A program made the position numbers and the translations under genes. 64,000 bases of DNA. Source: Litorihabitans aurantiacus (GTDB lineage Bacteria > Actinomycetota > Actinomycetes > Actinomycetales > Beutenbergiaceae). Numbering within the stretch: the first letter of the stretch is position 1; the number at the start of each line of letters is the position of its first letter. Where the stretch lies: the NCBI RefSeq assembly GCF_030161595.1, contig NZ_BSUM01000001.1:3286001-3350000 (forward strand), read 5' to 3'. Of the stretch, positions 35,588 through 46,294 are shown in pieces. The notes below the pieces were generated by a model. It searched no databases and was not told where the DNA came from. It was given only the letters and a program-made list of their open reading frames with translations.

Positions 35588-38500
35588 TCAGTCCAGGAGC
35601 GCCCGGACGTCGTCGGCGTCGAGACGACGCGGGGCGGCGCCACCGGCGTCGCCGTCGGCCGCGCCCCCGCCGAGCACACCGGCCACGAGCGCCCGCTTGC
35701 TCTCCTGCAGCGCCATGACCTTCTCCTCGATCGTGTCCTGCGCGACCATCCGGTAGACCATCACCGGCCGCGTCTGACCGATCCGGTGCGCCCGGTCGAC
35801 CGCCTGTGCCTCGGCGGCAGGGTTCCACCACGGGTCGGCCAGGATGCAGTAGTCGGCCATCGCCAGGTTCAGGCCGACGCCGCCCGCCTTGAGGCTGATG
35901 AGGAACACCGGGGCGGTGCCCTCGGCGAAGCCGCGGATGACGGCGGCGCGCCTCGTCGTCGAGCCGTCGAGGTAGGCGTAGGGGATGCCCTCGGCGTCGA
36001 GGCGCGCCGCGATCTTGCCGAGGTAGCGCGTGAACTGGCTGAACACGAGCGCGCGGTGCCCCTCGGCGGCCGCCTCGGTGAGCAGGGGCATCAGCACGTC
36101 GAGCTTCGAGGAGGGCACGCCGTCGTACTCCTCGTCGACCAGCGACGCGTCGATCGCGAGCTGGCGCAGGCGGGTCAGCGCGCTCAGCACCTCGACGCGG
36201 TTGCGCTCCATGTCCTTCACCAGCCCGAGCACGCGCTGGCGCTCGCGGCCGAGGTGGCGCGCGTAGATCTTCCGGTGGGCGGGGTCGAGCGTGACGGTGA
36301 GGACCTGCTCCTGCTTGAGCGGCAGGTCCGGCGTCACCTCCTCCTTCGTGCGCCGCAGCAGGAACGGGGCGATCCGGGTGCGCAGGCGCGCGAACAGCCC
36401 GAGCTCGACGCCGTTGCCGCGCTCGATCGGGGCGGAGTAGACCTCGGTGAACTGCTGCGGCGTGCCCAGCAGCCCCGGCGCGGCGATCGCGAACATCGCC
36501 CACAGCTCGGCGAGGTTGTTCTCCATCGGGGTGCCGGTGACGACGAACTTCACGTCCGCCGGCAGCGTCTTCGCCAGCGCGAACCCGCGCGAGGTGCGGT
36601 TCTTGATGTTCTGCGCCTCGTCGAGCACGAGCCCCGCGGGCGTCAACACCTCGTACTCCTCGTGCTCGAGCCGGAACAGCGCGTAGCTCGTCACGATCAC
36701 GTCGGCCTGCGCTGCGAGCTCGGCGATGCTCTCGCGCCGCTTGCGCCCCGTCGCGGTCACGACGGCGACGCGCAGGTCGGGCGCGAATCGCGCCGCCTCC
36801 GCGGCCCAGTTCGGCACGACGGACGTGGGGGCGACGACGACGAAGGGGCGGTGCCGGGGTGTCGCGGCGTCGCCGTCGCTCGCGCCGCCCGGTACCGGGG
36901 CGGTGAGCGCCCCGGAGTCCTTCGCATCCAGGATCATCGCGAGGGTCTGCAGGGTCTTGCCGAGCCCCATGTCGTCGGCCAGGACCCCGCCGAGACCGGC
37001 GCGCCGCAACCGCGCCAGCCACTCGTAGCCCGCGCGCTGGTAGGGGCGCAGCTCGGCGCGCAGCCCGGCGGGGACGGGCGGCGGGTCGCCCTCCAGCGAC
37101 GTCGCGGCGCGCACCCGGTCGAGCCACTCGCTCGCCTGCGCGTCGATGACGCCGAGCGCCTGGAGCTCCTCCCACCACGAGAGGTTGAGGCGGCTCACGC
37201 GCAGCCCGGTGCGGCGCTGGTCCTGCAGCGCGCGGCCCTCCTCGAGCAGCGCGCGCAGCTGGTCGAGCTCGGGTCGCTCGAGCGAGATGTACCCGCCGTC
37301 CTCGAGGAACAGGGTCTGCTCGCGTCGCGCGAGCGCGGTGATGACGTGCCCGACCGGCACGTCGCGGTCGGTCAGGCGCAGCCGCACCTCGAGGTCGAAC
37401 CAGTCGCGGTTCGTCCCCACGACGTCGACGGCGATCTCCGGCTCCCCGAGATCGCGGAACGTCGGCAGGTCCTCGTCGGGCAGGTCGACCTCGATCCCCT
37501 CGACCTGCAGCAGCGCCGGGATGACGTCCTCGACGAGGGCGACGACGGAGTGGCCGGTCACGACCATCTCCTCCAGCGGCAGCCCGTCGCGGGTCAGGAG
37601 GGTGGGGACGGCGGCCATCGCGGCCGCCGCGCGGTGCAGCAGGACGTTCTCGGCGGTGGCGTCCCGGTCGGGGCGGCGCGGGTCCGGCGGGAGGGTGAAG
37701 GTGAGCGCGAACGCGTTGTCGGCCGCGCCGTAGCGCCACTCGCACTCCACGGACGCGCGCGGCGTCGAGCCGAGCGCGGTGAACAGCAGCCGCACGCGGA
37801 CCACGAGCGTCGGGCCGGGCGGTTCCTCGGGCGCGAACTCGCCGGCGGCGTGCCACGGCTGGCGACGGATGCGGGGCAGCACGGTGCGCTCGAACAGGGG
37901 GCGCTCGGCGGCGGGCACCCGGACGGCGCCCGCGCGGCGCAGGTCGATCCAGGCGCGGGTCGCGGGAGCCTCGAGGGGGACGAGCGTGAGCGTGCCGTGC
38001 GGGTCCCGGCCCACCAGTCCGTGGACCGGGCGGCCGAGCAGGAGGGTCTCCGTGAGGGTGACGGGGTGGTCGATCGTGGCGAGCACCTCGAGGTCGCTCG
38101 CGTCGCTCGCGTCGGACGTGTCGGACGCGTCGGACATCGGTGGGGCGTCCGGCTCGGCCGAGGTCACGGTGACCGCGGCGGACGCCGTGTCGTCGGAGAG
38201 GGCCGCGTGCTCGCCGTCGGGCTCGAGCAGCTGCACCCCGGAGGCGACGACGTCGCGCAGCACCGGCCACAGCGCCCGGCTCGGCACGGCCTGCAGCGCG
38301 AGCCAGGTCGGCACGCCGTAGGCGTAGGTGTCCGACGCCTGGTGGAGCCGGACGAGGGCGGTGAGCGCCTCGAGCTGCGCCGGATCGGCGTCGGGGATCC
38401 CGTTGCGGGTGACGGCGTGCCACTCGGCGCCGGTCGCGATCCACTGGCCCCGCTTGCCCAGGCGCATCGCGCGGGCCTCGAGCGAGCCCTCGTGGGCCGC

Positions 38501-38959
38501 GCGGTAGCCGCCGAGACCACCCCGCCCGCGGGGGTCGGAGGTGTGGTCGGGCGGCGGGACGAACTGCAGGGCGAGCGCGAGGGGCGACCACTCCTGCTCG
38601 CCGAGGTCGGGGAAGATCCCCTCGAGCTGCGAGCGCCAGCGCCCCACCTCGACGGTGCGCGCCGCCGCCGCCCGCTCCTGCTCCAGCGCCGTGACCAGGA
38701 GCGCGACGGTGTGCTTGCAGTCGGTCTGCACGGGGCAGGAGCAGCGGCCGTCGAAGGAGCTGATCGTGCCGTTCCGCGTCAGGCCGTAGTAGGTGGTGGC
38801 GGTGTAGACGTTGCGGCCGCTGCCGTCCACGGAACCGACGACGACGTGCGCCTGCTCGTCGTGCCGGCGCACCACCGCCCGGTGCTGGCGGGCGTAGGCG
38901 CTCCCGGCGTCGAACGCGTGCCGGCCGACGAGGCCGACGAGCTCGATGGGGGCGTGCAT
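35588..38959 (-). CDS. SWIM zinc-finger SNF2-family DEAD-like helicase
   Basis: A 1123-residue protein. An N-terminal SWIM zinc finger (about 70-90: CSCPVQTDCKH) precedes a variable region with an acidic/Ser repeat (SDASDTSDASDASD, about 285-300). A SNF2 ATPase occupies about 650-1110: LADDMGLGKT (Walker A), LDEAQNIKN (Walker B), FSQFTRYLG, SLKAGGVGLNL and DPWWNPAAEAQAVDRAHRIGQ. It is expected to move along double-stranded DNA, probably displacing bound proteins during transcription or repair. The start ATG 38959 lies six bases after TAGGCT. Length and layout are normal for the family. Confidence 0.88.
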   Translation of the reverse strand: MHAPIELVGLVGRHAFDAGSAYARQHRAVVRRHDEQAHVVVGSVDGSGRNVYTATTYYGLTRNGTISSFDGRCSCPVQTDCKHTVALLVTALEQERAAAARTVEVGRWRSQLEGIFPDLGEQEWSPLALALQFVPPPDHTSDPRGRGGLGGYRAAHEGSLEARAMRLGKRGQWIATGAEWHAVTRNGIPDADPAQLEALTALVRLHQASDTYAYGVPTWLALQAVPSRALWPVLRDVVASGVQLLEPDGEHAALSDDTASAAVTVTSAEPDAPPMSDASDTSDASDASDLEVLATIDHPVTLTETLLLGRPVHGLVGRDPHGTLTLVPLEAPATRAWIDLRRAGAVRVPAAERPLFERTVLPRIRRQPWHAAGEFAPEEPPGPTLVVRVRLLFTALGSTPRASVECEWRYGAADNAFALTFTLPPDPRRPDRDATAENVLLHRAAAAMAAVPTLLTRDGLPLEEMVVTGHSVVALVEDVIPALLQVEGIEVDLPDEDLPTFRDLGEPEIAVDVVGTNRDWFDLEVRLRLTDRDVPVGHVITALARREQTLFLEDGGYISLERPELDQLRALLEEGRALQDQRRTGLRVSRLNLSWWEELQALGVIDAQASEWLDRVRAATSLEGDPPPVPAGLRAELRPYQRAGYEWLARLRRAGLGGVLADDMGLGKTLQTLAMILDAKDSGALTAPVPGGASDGDAATPRHRPFVVVAPTSVVPNWAAEAARFAPDLRVAVVTATGRKRRESIAELAAQADVIVTSYALFRLEHEEYEVLTPAGLVLDEAQNIKNRTSRGFALAKTLPADVKFVVTGTPMENNLAELWAMFAIAAPGLLGTPQQFTEVYSAPIERGNGVELGLFARLRTRIAPFLLRRTKEEVTPDLPLKQEQVLTVTLDPAHRKIYARHLGRERQRVLGLVKDMERNRVEVLSALTRLRQLAIDASLVDEEYDGVPSSKLDVLMPLLTEAAAEGHRALVFSQFTRYLGKIAARLDAEGIPYAYLDGSTTRRAAVIRGFAEGTAPVFLISLKAGGVGLNLAMADYCILADPWWNPAAEAQAVDRAHRIGQTRPVMVYRMVAQDTIEEKVMALQESKRALVAGVLGGGAADGDAGGAAPRRLDADDVRALLD

Positions 38960-38965
38960 CCGACC

Positions 38966-38971
38966 AGCCTA
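38966..38971 (-). promoter_or_regulatory. -10 box TAGGCT for the SNF2 gene
   Basis: On the minus strand TAGGCT ends six bases before the ATG at 38959; no Shine-Dalgarno sequence intervenes. Confidence 0.5.
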
Positions 38972-39046
38972 GGTCGCGGGTGCGACGCGCGCGGCGCGAC
39001 GGGGTCGGCTGCGGACCGGGATCACCCGCGGGGCGCGGCGGCGACC

Positions 39047-39052
39047 TACGGT
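39047..39052 (+). promoter_or_regulatory. -10 box TACGGT for the paralogue 5-6 operon
   Basis: TACGGT ends six bases before the ATG at 39059. The same stretch CCTACGGTGGCGGG-ATG recurs at the last gene of the window (63923). Confidence 0.5.
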
Positions 39053-39058
39053 GGCGGG

Positions 39059-39853
39059 ATGGCCCTGAACCTCGACGTCGAGCCGCTGCGGCGCCGCCCC
39101 ACCCGCCAGGAGATCGCGCAGGTGCGGCGCGACGCCGCCGCCGGGACCTTCGGACCCGGGCAGGACGGCGCGGTCGAGGTGCACGGCAAGGCGCGCTCGA
39201 ACGCCCTCGCGGCGGCGGCGATCGTCGGCGGCGTCTTCGCTCTCACCTCGCTCGTCATCGCGTTCGCCGACCCCGACCTCTTCTCGATGAGCATCTGGGT
39301 GGGACTGTTCTTCGTGGTCCTGGTAGCCGGCGGCATCTTCCTCGGTACGTCCGTGCAGCGGGCCCGCCGGTGGCGCCGGCACGCGACGATGGCCGCGTTC
39401 GCGCGCGCCAACGGCATGACGCTGCGCCTGGTGGCGAGCGGCGAGGAGGTGCCGCCGTCGATCCTCGAGGGGAAGGGGAGCTCGCCGAAGGTCGTCCACC
39501 ACGACGTCGTCACGCGCGTCGACGAGGCGGGTCACCTCGTGGTGGGCACGCGCGTGCGCCAGGTGAGCGAGCGGCGCTCGACGAACGAGGGCTCGTACTC
39601 GATCGACGTGCCGCACCACCTCGTCTGGGCAGCGCTCCGCCCGGTGCACGAGATCACGCCGCGCCAGCAGGGCGTCGCCCGGCGCGAGATCGGCGACCTC
39701 GGTCAGGTGCGCGCCCGCATCAAGGACTCCTGGGTCGTGGTGTCGGTGGAGCACAAGAAGGACCCGCTGGACCGGCTGCCCGAGCTGCTCATCCACCTCG
39801 GCCGGGCCGCGGCGGCGCTGGAGCGCGAGCGCGGGCCGCAGGACGCCCTCTGA
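39059..39853 (+). CDS. Two-helix membrane protein paralogue 5
   Basis: A 264-residue protein, shorter at the N-terminus than the tandem set at 17.8-21.4 kb: it begins MALNLDVEPLRRRPTRQEIAQVRRDAAAG. Helices are about 46-66 and 72-94, then RARRWRRHATMAAFARANGMTLRLVASGEEVPPSI, very close to paralogue 1, and the C-terminal strand is KDSWVVVSVEHKKDPLDRLPELL. It is preceded by a start-proximal TACGGT box and coupled to the next gene by ATGA overlap. Confidence 0.65.
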   Translation: MALNLDVEPLRRRPTRQEIAQVRRDAAAGTFGPGQDGAVEVHGKARSNALAAAAIVGGVFALTSLVIAFADPDLFSMSIWVGLFFVVLVAGGIFLGTSVQRARRWRRHATMAAFARANGMTLRLVASGEEVPPSILEGKGSSPKVVHHDVVTRVDEAGHLVVGTRVRQVSERRSTNEGSYSIDVPHHLVWAALRPVHEITPRQQGVARREIGDLGQVRARIKDSWVVVSVEHKKDPLDRLPELLIHLGRAAAALERERGPQDAL

Positions 39854-40647
39854 TGACGATGGGTCTGGATCTCCGGCCGCTGCGCGACCGCGTCCCGTCC
39901 GCCGAGGTCGAGCGCGTGCGGAGCGAGGCGGCGCAGGGCCTGCACGGCACCGGACCGGCGAACGCCGCGGGGGCCGGCGGTCGGAGCGTCACGGCGACGG
40001 TGGGCACGATCGCCGTCGTCGCGGGTGTCCCCGGGGTCATCGTGGGCGTGGTGGTGGCGCTGACGGAGCCCGGGCTCGTCCTGCCGGCGGTGGTGGGGAC
40101 CGTGCTGCTGGTGGCTCTGCTGGGTACGGCGGTGTCGGCGGGGCCGCTGCGGCGCGCGCGACGGTGGGAGCGGCACGCGCGGATGGAGCTGTTCGCGAGC
40201 CGCAACGCGCTGACCTTCCGGATGGCGGCGGAGCCGACCGAGGTGCCGGGGGCGGTCGCGACGGCGCGAGCCGCCACGGGCGTGCACCGCGACGTCGTTT
40301 CGGGTGACGCCGGAGGCCGCCGTGTCGCGATGGGCACCCGGGTGCACCGGGTGGCCCAGGTGACCTCGCAGGAGCACGGCACCCGCACCGACCACCGGCC
40401 GCGCTACCTGACCTGGGCGGCGCTGCGGTGCGAGCCGGCGCTCGGCGAGGCCGAGCTCGGAGGCGTGCGCCGCGACCTGGTCCGCGCGGCGGGTGACGGG
40501 GTCGAGGTGCTGGGCGACGCGGACTGGATCGTCGTGGGCCACGAGAGCCGGTGGAACACGGCGCGGCGGCTGCCCGAGCTGCTGACGCTGCTCGAGGGTG
40601 TCGCTCCCGCGACGGCGCGCGAACCCGACACGCGCGACGTCCCCTGA
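39853..40647 (+). CDS. Two-helix membrane protein paralogue 6
   Basis: A 264-residue protein. It begins MTMGLDLRPLRDRVPSAEVERVRSEAAQG; helices are about 45-68 and 72-93, then RRARRWERHARMELFASRNALTFRM (the WRRHAR signature with Glu replacing one Arg) and DADWIVVGHESRWNTARRLPELLTLL. Same length as paralogue 5, so the pair probably arose by local duplication. About 190 bases without a gene follow before the phosphatase gene; nothing clear is seen there. Confidence 0.65.
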   Translation: MTMGLDLRPLRDRVPSAEVERVRSEAAQGLHGTGPANAAGAGGRSVTATVGTIAVVAGVPGVIVGVVVALTEPGLVLPAVVGTVLLVALLGTAVSAGPLRRARRWERHARMELFASRNALTFRMAAEPTEVPGAVATARAATGVHRDVVSGDAGGRRVAMGTRVHRVAQVTSQEHGTRTDHRPRYLTWAALRCEPALGEAELGGVRRDLVRAAGDGVEVLGDADWIVVGHESRWNTARRLPELLTLLEGVAPATAREPDTRDVP

Positions 40648-40833
40648 CGCCGGACACCGCCCCGCGAGTCGGGCGAGCGGCCCGACATGTTCACCTCCGC
40701 GCCACCGCCGATTCGTGGCCGCGTCATGCAGGCCCGGTGGGATGGCTCCGGGCGTCCGCGCGGCGGGCGCCAGCACGCGCGTCGGTGGGGGCCGGGGCGG
40801 TGCGCCCACCACCTGACCTGGAGAGACGCACGC

Positions 40834-43800
40834 ATGCAACGCAGAGCAGTCGCACGATCGGGGGCGCGGCGCTCGCCGTCGCCCTCGGATGCGGGATCCT
40901 CACGGCGGGTGTCCCCGCCGCCGCCCAGCTCCAGCCCGGGGACCGCGTCGTGGACGCGGGGACGGTCTGGTCCTACCTCGATACCGGTGTCGACCCGGCC
41001 ACGGGCGGCGACCTCGACGCCTGGGCCGCGCCCGACTTCGACGACGCGGCGTGGAAGAGCGCCACCGGCGCGTTCGGCGCCATGCGCAACGTCCACGAGA
41101 ACCCGATCCACGGCCGCTTCGGCGTCGCCACCAAGCTCGAGCAGTACAAGCCCGGCACGACCACGAACGTCGAGACGTTCTTCCTGCGCACCCAGGTCGA
41201 CCTGGACGCGGACGACCTCGACGGCGTCGGCTCCTTCACCGCCGACATCGCCTACGACGACGCCGTGCGCGTCTTCCTCAACGGCGAGTACGTCTGGGGC
41301 GGCCGGGACGACCGCTTCGACACCGGCGCCGCCACCAACATGCAGTACGTCGGCGGCAACGACTCCGCTCCGCGCGAGGAGACGTTCTCGATCGACGCCG
41401 AGCAGTTCGTCGAGGGCGAGAACACCATCGCCGTCGCGCTGCACAACACGAACGCCGGCAGCTCCGACATCTACCTGGACCTGCGCTCGCTCGAGGCCGT
41501 CGCGGCCCCGGACCCCGACGCGCCGAACCCCGTCACCGACCTCAAGCTCCAGCTCGGCTCGGACGACACGCAGCGCAACGTCGCGTGGATGACCGAGCGG
41601 GCGGGCGACGGCGTCGTGCAGTGGGCGCCCGCCGAGGCCATGACCGGCGAGGAGTTCCCCCTCGCGGCGGCCAGCACCAGCGCCACCGTCGCGTCCGGCC
41701 CCGCCTGGGACGGCCGCCACTACCACCACGCCGTCATCGACGGCCTCGAGCCCGAGCGCAGCTACGTCTACCGCGTGGGCACGGGTGACGCGAACGAGGG
41801 CGACTTCTCCGACGTCGCCACGCTGCGCACGTTCGCGAGCGACGACGGCTTCGACTTCCTGCTCATGGGTGACGCGCAGATCGGCGCCTCGGGCAATCGC
41901 GAGTCGGACGGCCGCGGCTGGCAGCGCACGCTCGACGTCGCGCAGGAGATGTTCCCGGACGCCGAATTCATCCACTCGGTCGGCGACCAGGTCGAGAGCC
42001 ACACGAACTCCGAGGAGTACCGCCACTTCCTCGCGCCGGACAACCTGCGCGAGACCCCGCTGACGACCGTGATCGGCAACCACGACAACTTCACGCCGGC
42101 CTACCGCCAGCAGTTCTTCGACCCCAACGTCGACGAGAGCTACGGCAACGACGGCAACTCCGGCCACTCCAACGGCAACAGCTGGTTCATCTACGACGAC
42201 ACCCTGGTGATGAACCTCAACTCCAACACGCTCTACGACACCTCCTCCTGGCCCACGCACGTGGAGTTCGTGCGCAAGACGATGGCCGAGCAGGGCGACC
42301 GCGCCCGCTGGCACGTCGCCACGCTCCACCACTCGCTGTTCTCGGTCGCCAACCACTCGACCAACCAGCAGGTCGTCACGATGCGCAACAACCTGGCGCC
42401 CGCGTTCTCCGAGCTCGGCGTCGACGTCGTGCTCTCGGGCCACGACCACTCCTACGCCCGCACGAAGGTCCTCCAGGGCCGCGAGCCGATCGACTGGCCC
42501 GGCACGGACGAGGTCTACCCGCAGGAGGGGCAGACGGTCTACGTGACGGCGAACTCCTCCTCGGGCAGCAAGTACTACAACCCGCGCCCGGCCCAGCAGA
42601 TCGCCGACGCCGACCCGAACGGCTACGACTACATCGAGCGCCGCTGGCAGGAGTACACGCCGAGCTTCTCCCACATCCAGGTGCGCGACGACGCCATGAC
42701 CGTCACCACCTACGAGACCGCCCGCCGCACCGTGGTCGACGAGGTCACGATCCACCTCCCGGGCACCCCGGCGCCCGACCCCTCCACGATCCCCGCGACG
42801 CCGGACCCGCTGCCGTTCCCGGCCGCACCGGCCCCGCTGACGGAGTTCGACGACGAGACGTGGGGCGAGGTCGTGTTCGACGACGACTTCAGCGCCGACC
42901 GCCTCGCGGAGTACACGGTCTACGGCGGCCAGACGGAGTCCGTCTCGGAGCTCGGCGTCGACACCGACCGCGGCCTGCTCACCTCGACCTCCGCGGGACG
43001 CGCCTGGACGCAGCTCGCGCTCCCGACCGCGGCCGGTCAGGAGTTCGCGCTGATCGTCGAGCCGGAGACCTTCCTGCCGGGCACCACCGGCGAGAACAGC
43101 CTGTTCCTCGGTCTCACGAACGGTCCGGCCAGCCGCACGCACAGCTGGTACAACCACAACCGGGGCGCGACGAACTTCGACGTGCAGGTCAGCGGCTGGG
43201 GCTACGGCTCCGGCGTCGGCGACCAGAGCGTGCGCTGGGAGAGCGGCGACCGGATGGCTGCCGTGATGCGCGACGGCGAGCTGAGCTCCTGGATCGAGAA
43301 GGACGGCGAGTGGAGCCGGCTCTCGGCCACGAACGTCTACCCGAAGATGTCGGTCGAGGAGGCCGAGGGCTGGGCGCCGACCCTGAGCCTGCGCCACGAG
43401 GCCGGCACGCTCGAGATCGACCGCGTCACGCTGCTGCGCCCGGAGCCGTCGCCGAGCGATCTGCTCAGCGACGTCGACCGGTACAACCAGTTCCACACCG
43501 AGATCGCGTGGCTGGTGGACGCCGGGATCGCGACCGGGTGGGACAACGGGGACGGCACCGCCTCCTACCGCCCGCTCGCCGACATCAACCGCGACGCGAT
43601 GGCGGCGTTCCTGTACCGCAAGGCCGGCTCGCCCGACGTCGAGCTCCCCGCGATCTCTCCGTTCACCGACGTGGCGCCCGACAACCAGTTCTACGAGGAG
43701 ATCGTGTGGCTGGCGCAGGAGGGCATCTCCACCGGGTGGGACAACGGCGACGGCACGGCGTCGTTCCGACCGCTCGAGCCGATCGCGCGTGACGCGATGG

Positions 43801-44036
43801 CGGCCTTCCTGCACCGCGAGGCCGGTTCGCCCGACGTCGCGGTGCCCACGACGTCGCCGTTCGCGGACGTGACCCCGGCCACGCAGTTCTACGCGGAGAT
43901 CACCTGGATGCAGCAGTCCGGCATCGCGCAGGGCTGGGCCGGCAACGACGGGCGGGCCTACTACGCGCCGCTCGCGCCCGTCGCGCGCGACGCGATGGCC
44001 GCGTTCCTGCACCGGGCGGTGCACGGCGCGAGCTGA
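40834..44036 (+). CDS. Secreted purple-acid-phosphatase-like metallophosphoesterase with SLH modules, frameshifted near N-terminus
   Basis: About 1067 residues. The start ATG 40834 has GGAGAG upstream, but the frame breaks in a G5 run (40860-40864); one added G gives a signal peptide MQRRAVARSGGAALAVALGCG. A beta module (about 30-210) is followed by a fibronectin-like purple acid phosphatase N-domain (about 225-330) and the metallophosphoesterase core with LLMGDAQIG, SVGDQVES, TVIGNHDN, TLHHS and SGHDHSYA, the metal ligands of the two-metal centre. A lectin-like sandwich (about 690-870) precedes three SLH modules (about 880-1067). It should hydrolyse phosphoesters at the cell surface; the substrate is unknown. 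Confidence 0.85.
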
Positions 44037-44061
44037 CACCGGGTCGACACAGGAGCCGGCA

Positions 44062-44109
44062 CGACGACGCCGGTGCGCACCCGATCAGGGGTGCGCACCG
44101 GCGTCGTCG
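44062..44109. terminator. Perfect 21-bp hairpin between convergent genes
   Basis: Arm 44062-44082 pairs perfectly with 44089-44109 around GATCAG. It lies between the phosphatase stop and the GH67 stop and can serve both directions. Confidence 0.8.
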
Positions 44110-44111
44110 CC

Positions 44112-46232
44112 TCAGTAGATCGTCCGCCCGCTCGCGTCCGGCACCCCGGAGCGGCGGAAGAACGCGCTGCGCACCTGGTCGCGCCACTCCACGGCGCTGC
44201 GACGCTGCTCGGCGAGGCGCTCGCGCACCCGCGCGTCGAACGCGGCGGGCAGCGCACCGCCGACCAGGTCGGACAGCGACGACCACGCCTCCTCCACCTC
44301 GGTGAGCTGCTCGACGGCGTCGGCGCGCGAGTCGTACACGTGCTGGATCACGGTGGCTCCCGAGTGCAGCACGTGGCCGTAGGGCACGTGGTGGAAGAAC
44401 AGCAGCAGCTCGTCCGGGCAGGTCTCCACCGACTCGTACACGTCGCGCCAGGGCGCCGGGTACTGGCCCGTGTAGCCCGTGCCGCTCGCGCGCGTCCGGT
44501 CGACGCCGATGCCGTCGCGGTCGGCGAAGTGGTAGGTGCCCCACGGCGAGTACTCGTACCCGTCGACCGCCGGACCGTAGTGGTCGCCCGGGTTGACCAT
44601 GAAGCACACCCCCAGCGGCGCCGTGTAGCCCTCGTACCGGCGCCAGGAGTCGTCCATCACGCGGTGCAGCACGTCGCGCAGGCGGCGCAGCGCGGCGTCG
44701 TCGGCCGCCGCGAAGGTCAGCGCGATCCACTCGTCCAGCACGTCGGTCGCGGCCAGGGTCGGGTCCCACGCGAGGCGACCGAACGCGTACAGGTTCGCCT
44801 GGGCGAGCGGGTGGCCGGTCCAGAACTCGTCCGCACCCACGTTGGAGACCGCGGCGACGCCGCCCGCGGGGTTGCTCCCGTCCTGCCCGGCGACGATCTG
44901 CGCGACCGTGCGCGCGCCGTCGAGCCGGAAGCCCAGGATCTCCTCCCACCAGGGCCCGAGCCAGCACACGTGCCGCTGCTGCCCCGTGTACTCCTGCGTC
45001 ACCTGCAGCTCGAGCGCGACCCGCGTGCGCGGCATCGCCGCGAGCACGGGTGAGACCGGCTCGCGCACCTGGAAGTCGAGGGGCCCGTGCTTGACCTGGA
45101 GCACGACGTTCGGCTCGAATTCGCCGTCGAGCGGTGTGAAGTGGTCGTGCGCGGCCCGCGCCCGGTCGGTGCGGCGGTCGCGCCAGTCCTGGTGGTGGTC
45201 GTAGACGAACGCACGCCACACCAGCGTCCCGCCGTGCGGGGCGAGCGCGCGGGCGAGGAGGTTCGCGCCGTCGGCGTGCGTGCGACCGTAGGCGAACGGC
45301 CCCGGCTGCCCCTCGGAGTCGGCCTTGACCACGAAGCCCCCGAAGTCGGGGACCGCCGCGTACACGCGCGCGACGGCGTCCGCCCACCACGCGGCGACGG
45401 CGGGGTCCAGCGGATCGGCCGTGTCGAGGTCCCCGAGCAGCACGGGCGCGCCGAACGAGACCGCCAGGTGGGTCGTGATCCCGTGCGCGCGCAGCTCGGC
45501 CGCGATGCGGGCGACGCCGTCGAGGTCGTCGGTCAGCAGCTGCGCCTCGCGCGCGTGCACGTTGACGTTGTTGATGCACACGTCGTCGACGCCGGTGGCC
45601 GCCAGGAGCCGCGCGTAGGCGCGGACGCGGGAGAGGTCGGCGCGCACCTCGCCCGCGGCGTAGAAGATCGAGCCGCCCGCGTAGCCGCGCTCGACCTGCC
45701 CCATCACCGGGTGCACGGCCACGTTGTCCCAGTGGTCCAGCACGCGTATCGGCTGCAGCGGTGCCGAGGTCGTGACGGCGTCCGCGGCGCCACCGCGGGC
45801 GTCCGCGTCGCCGCCACGCAGCCGCGCCACGGCGCGCTCGCGCACCACCGCCCAGAACCCGTGCAGCGCGGCGACGTCGTCCGCCCCGAGCACCACGGTG
45901 CGCCCGGCCTCGCGGACGACGGCGTAGCCGTGCGCCGGCGGCTGCGTCAGGTCACCCGCCAGCCCGAGCTCGGCGGCGGTCGCGACGGCGTCGCGCACCG
46001 CCACCACGAGGTCGGCGCGGTCGGGCGGGGCGACGGGGGCGCCGTCGAGCTCCGCGCGGATCGTGTCGGCGCGACCGGTGCCCAGCACCGCGACGGTGCC
46101 GGTGCGGACGAGGTCGAGCGCGGCGTCGGGCAGCCACGCCGGGTGCGGTGAGGCGAACGGGGCGGGGGAGGGGGTGGTCGCGATGGTCTTCCGGGAGGGG
46201 CGGGACGGGGTGACGGCGGTGTCGGGTGTCAT
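44112..46232 (-). CDS. aguA: GH67 alpha-glucuronidase
   Basis: A 706-residue inverting glycosidase that removes (4-O-methyl)glucuronic acid from the ends of xylo-oligosaccharides. The start ATG 46232 has GGAG just upstream. The N-terminal domain, then the TIM barrel with INNVNVHAREAQLL, FGGFVVKADSEGQPGP (general acid) and LDGEF ... VKHGPLDFQVREP (base pair of Asp and Glu), and a C-terminal helical domain (CFMVNPGDHYGPAVDGYEYSPWGTYH) are all present. No signal peptide, so it acts on imported aldouronic acids. It is the last gene of the minus-strand arm of the LacI divergon. Confidence 0.88.
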   Translation of the reverse strand: MTPDTAVTPSRPSRKTIATTPSPAPFASPHPAWLPDAALDLVRTGTVAVLGTGRADTIRAELDGAPVAPPDRADLVVAVRDAVATAAELGLAGDLTQPPAHGYAVVREAGRTVVLGADDVAALHGFWAVVRERAVARLRGGDADARGGAADAVTTSAPLQPIRVLDHWDNVAVHPVMGQVERGYAGGSIFYAAGEVRADLSRVRAYARLLAATGVDDVCINNVNVHAREAQLLTDDLDGVARIAAELRAHGITTHLAVSFGAPVLLGDLDTADPLDPAVAAWWADAVARVYAAVPDFGGFVVKADSEGQPGPFAYGRTHADGANLLARALAPHGGTLVWRAFVYDHHQDWRDRRTDRARAAHDHFTPLDGEFEPNVVLQVKHGPLDFQVREPVSPVLAAMPRTRVALELQVTQEYTGQQRHVCWLGPWWEEILGFRLDGARTVAQIVAGQDGSNPAGGVAAVSNVGADEFWTGHPLAQANLYAFGRLAWDPTLAATDVLDEWIALTFAAADDAALRRLRDVLHRVMDDSWRRYEGYTAPLGVCFMVNPGDHYGPAVDGYEYSPWGTYHFADRDGIGVDRTRASGTGYTGQYPAPWRDVYESVETCPDELLLFFHHVPYGHVLHSGATVIQHVYDSRADAVEQLTEVEEAWSSLSDLVGGALPAAFDARVRERLAEQRRSAVEWRDQVRSAFFRRSGVPDASGRTIY

Positions 46233-46294
46233 GGCTCCGGGGGCGTGCGGTCGGGGAGGGGTGAGGTGGGTCAGGGGTTCGGGAGCGGATGCGC

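Noticed and set aside
40648..40833. Possible small gene before the phosphatase (ATG 40687)
   Set aside because: That frame has no ribosome site and simply overlaps the phosphatase gene in another frame with Ser/Thr/Pro-rich shadow composition.
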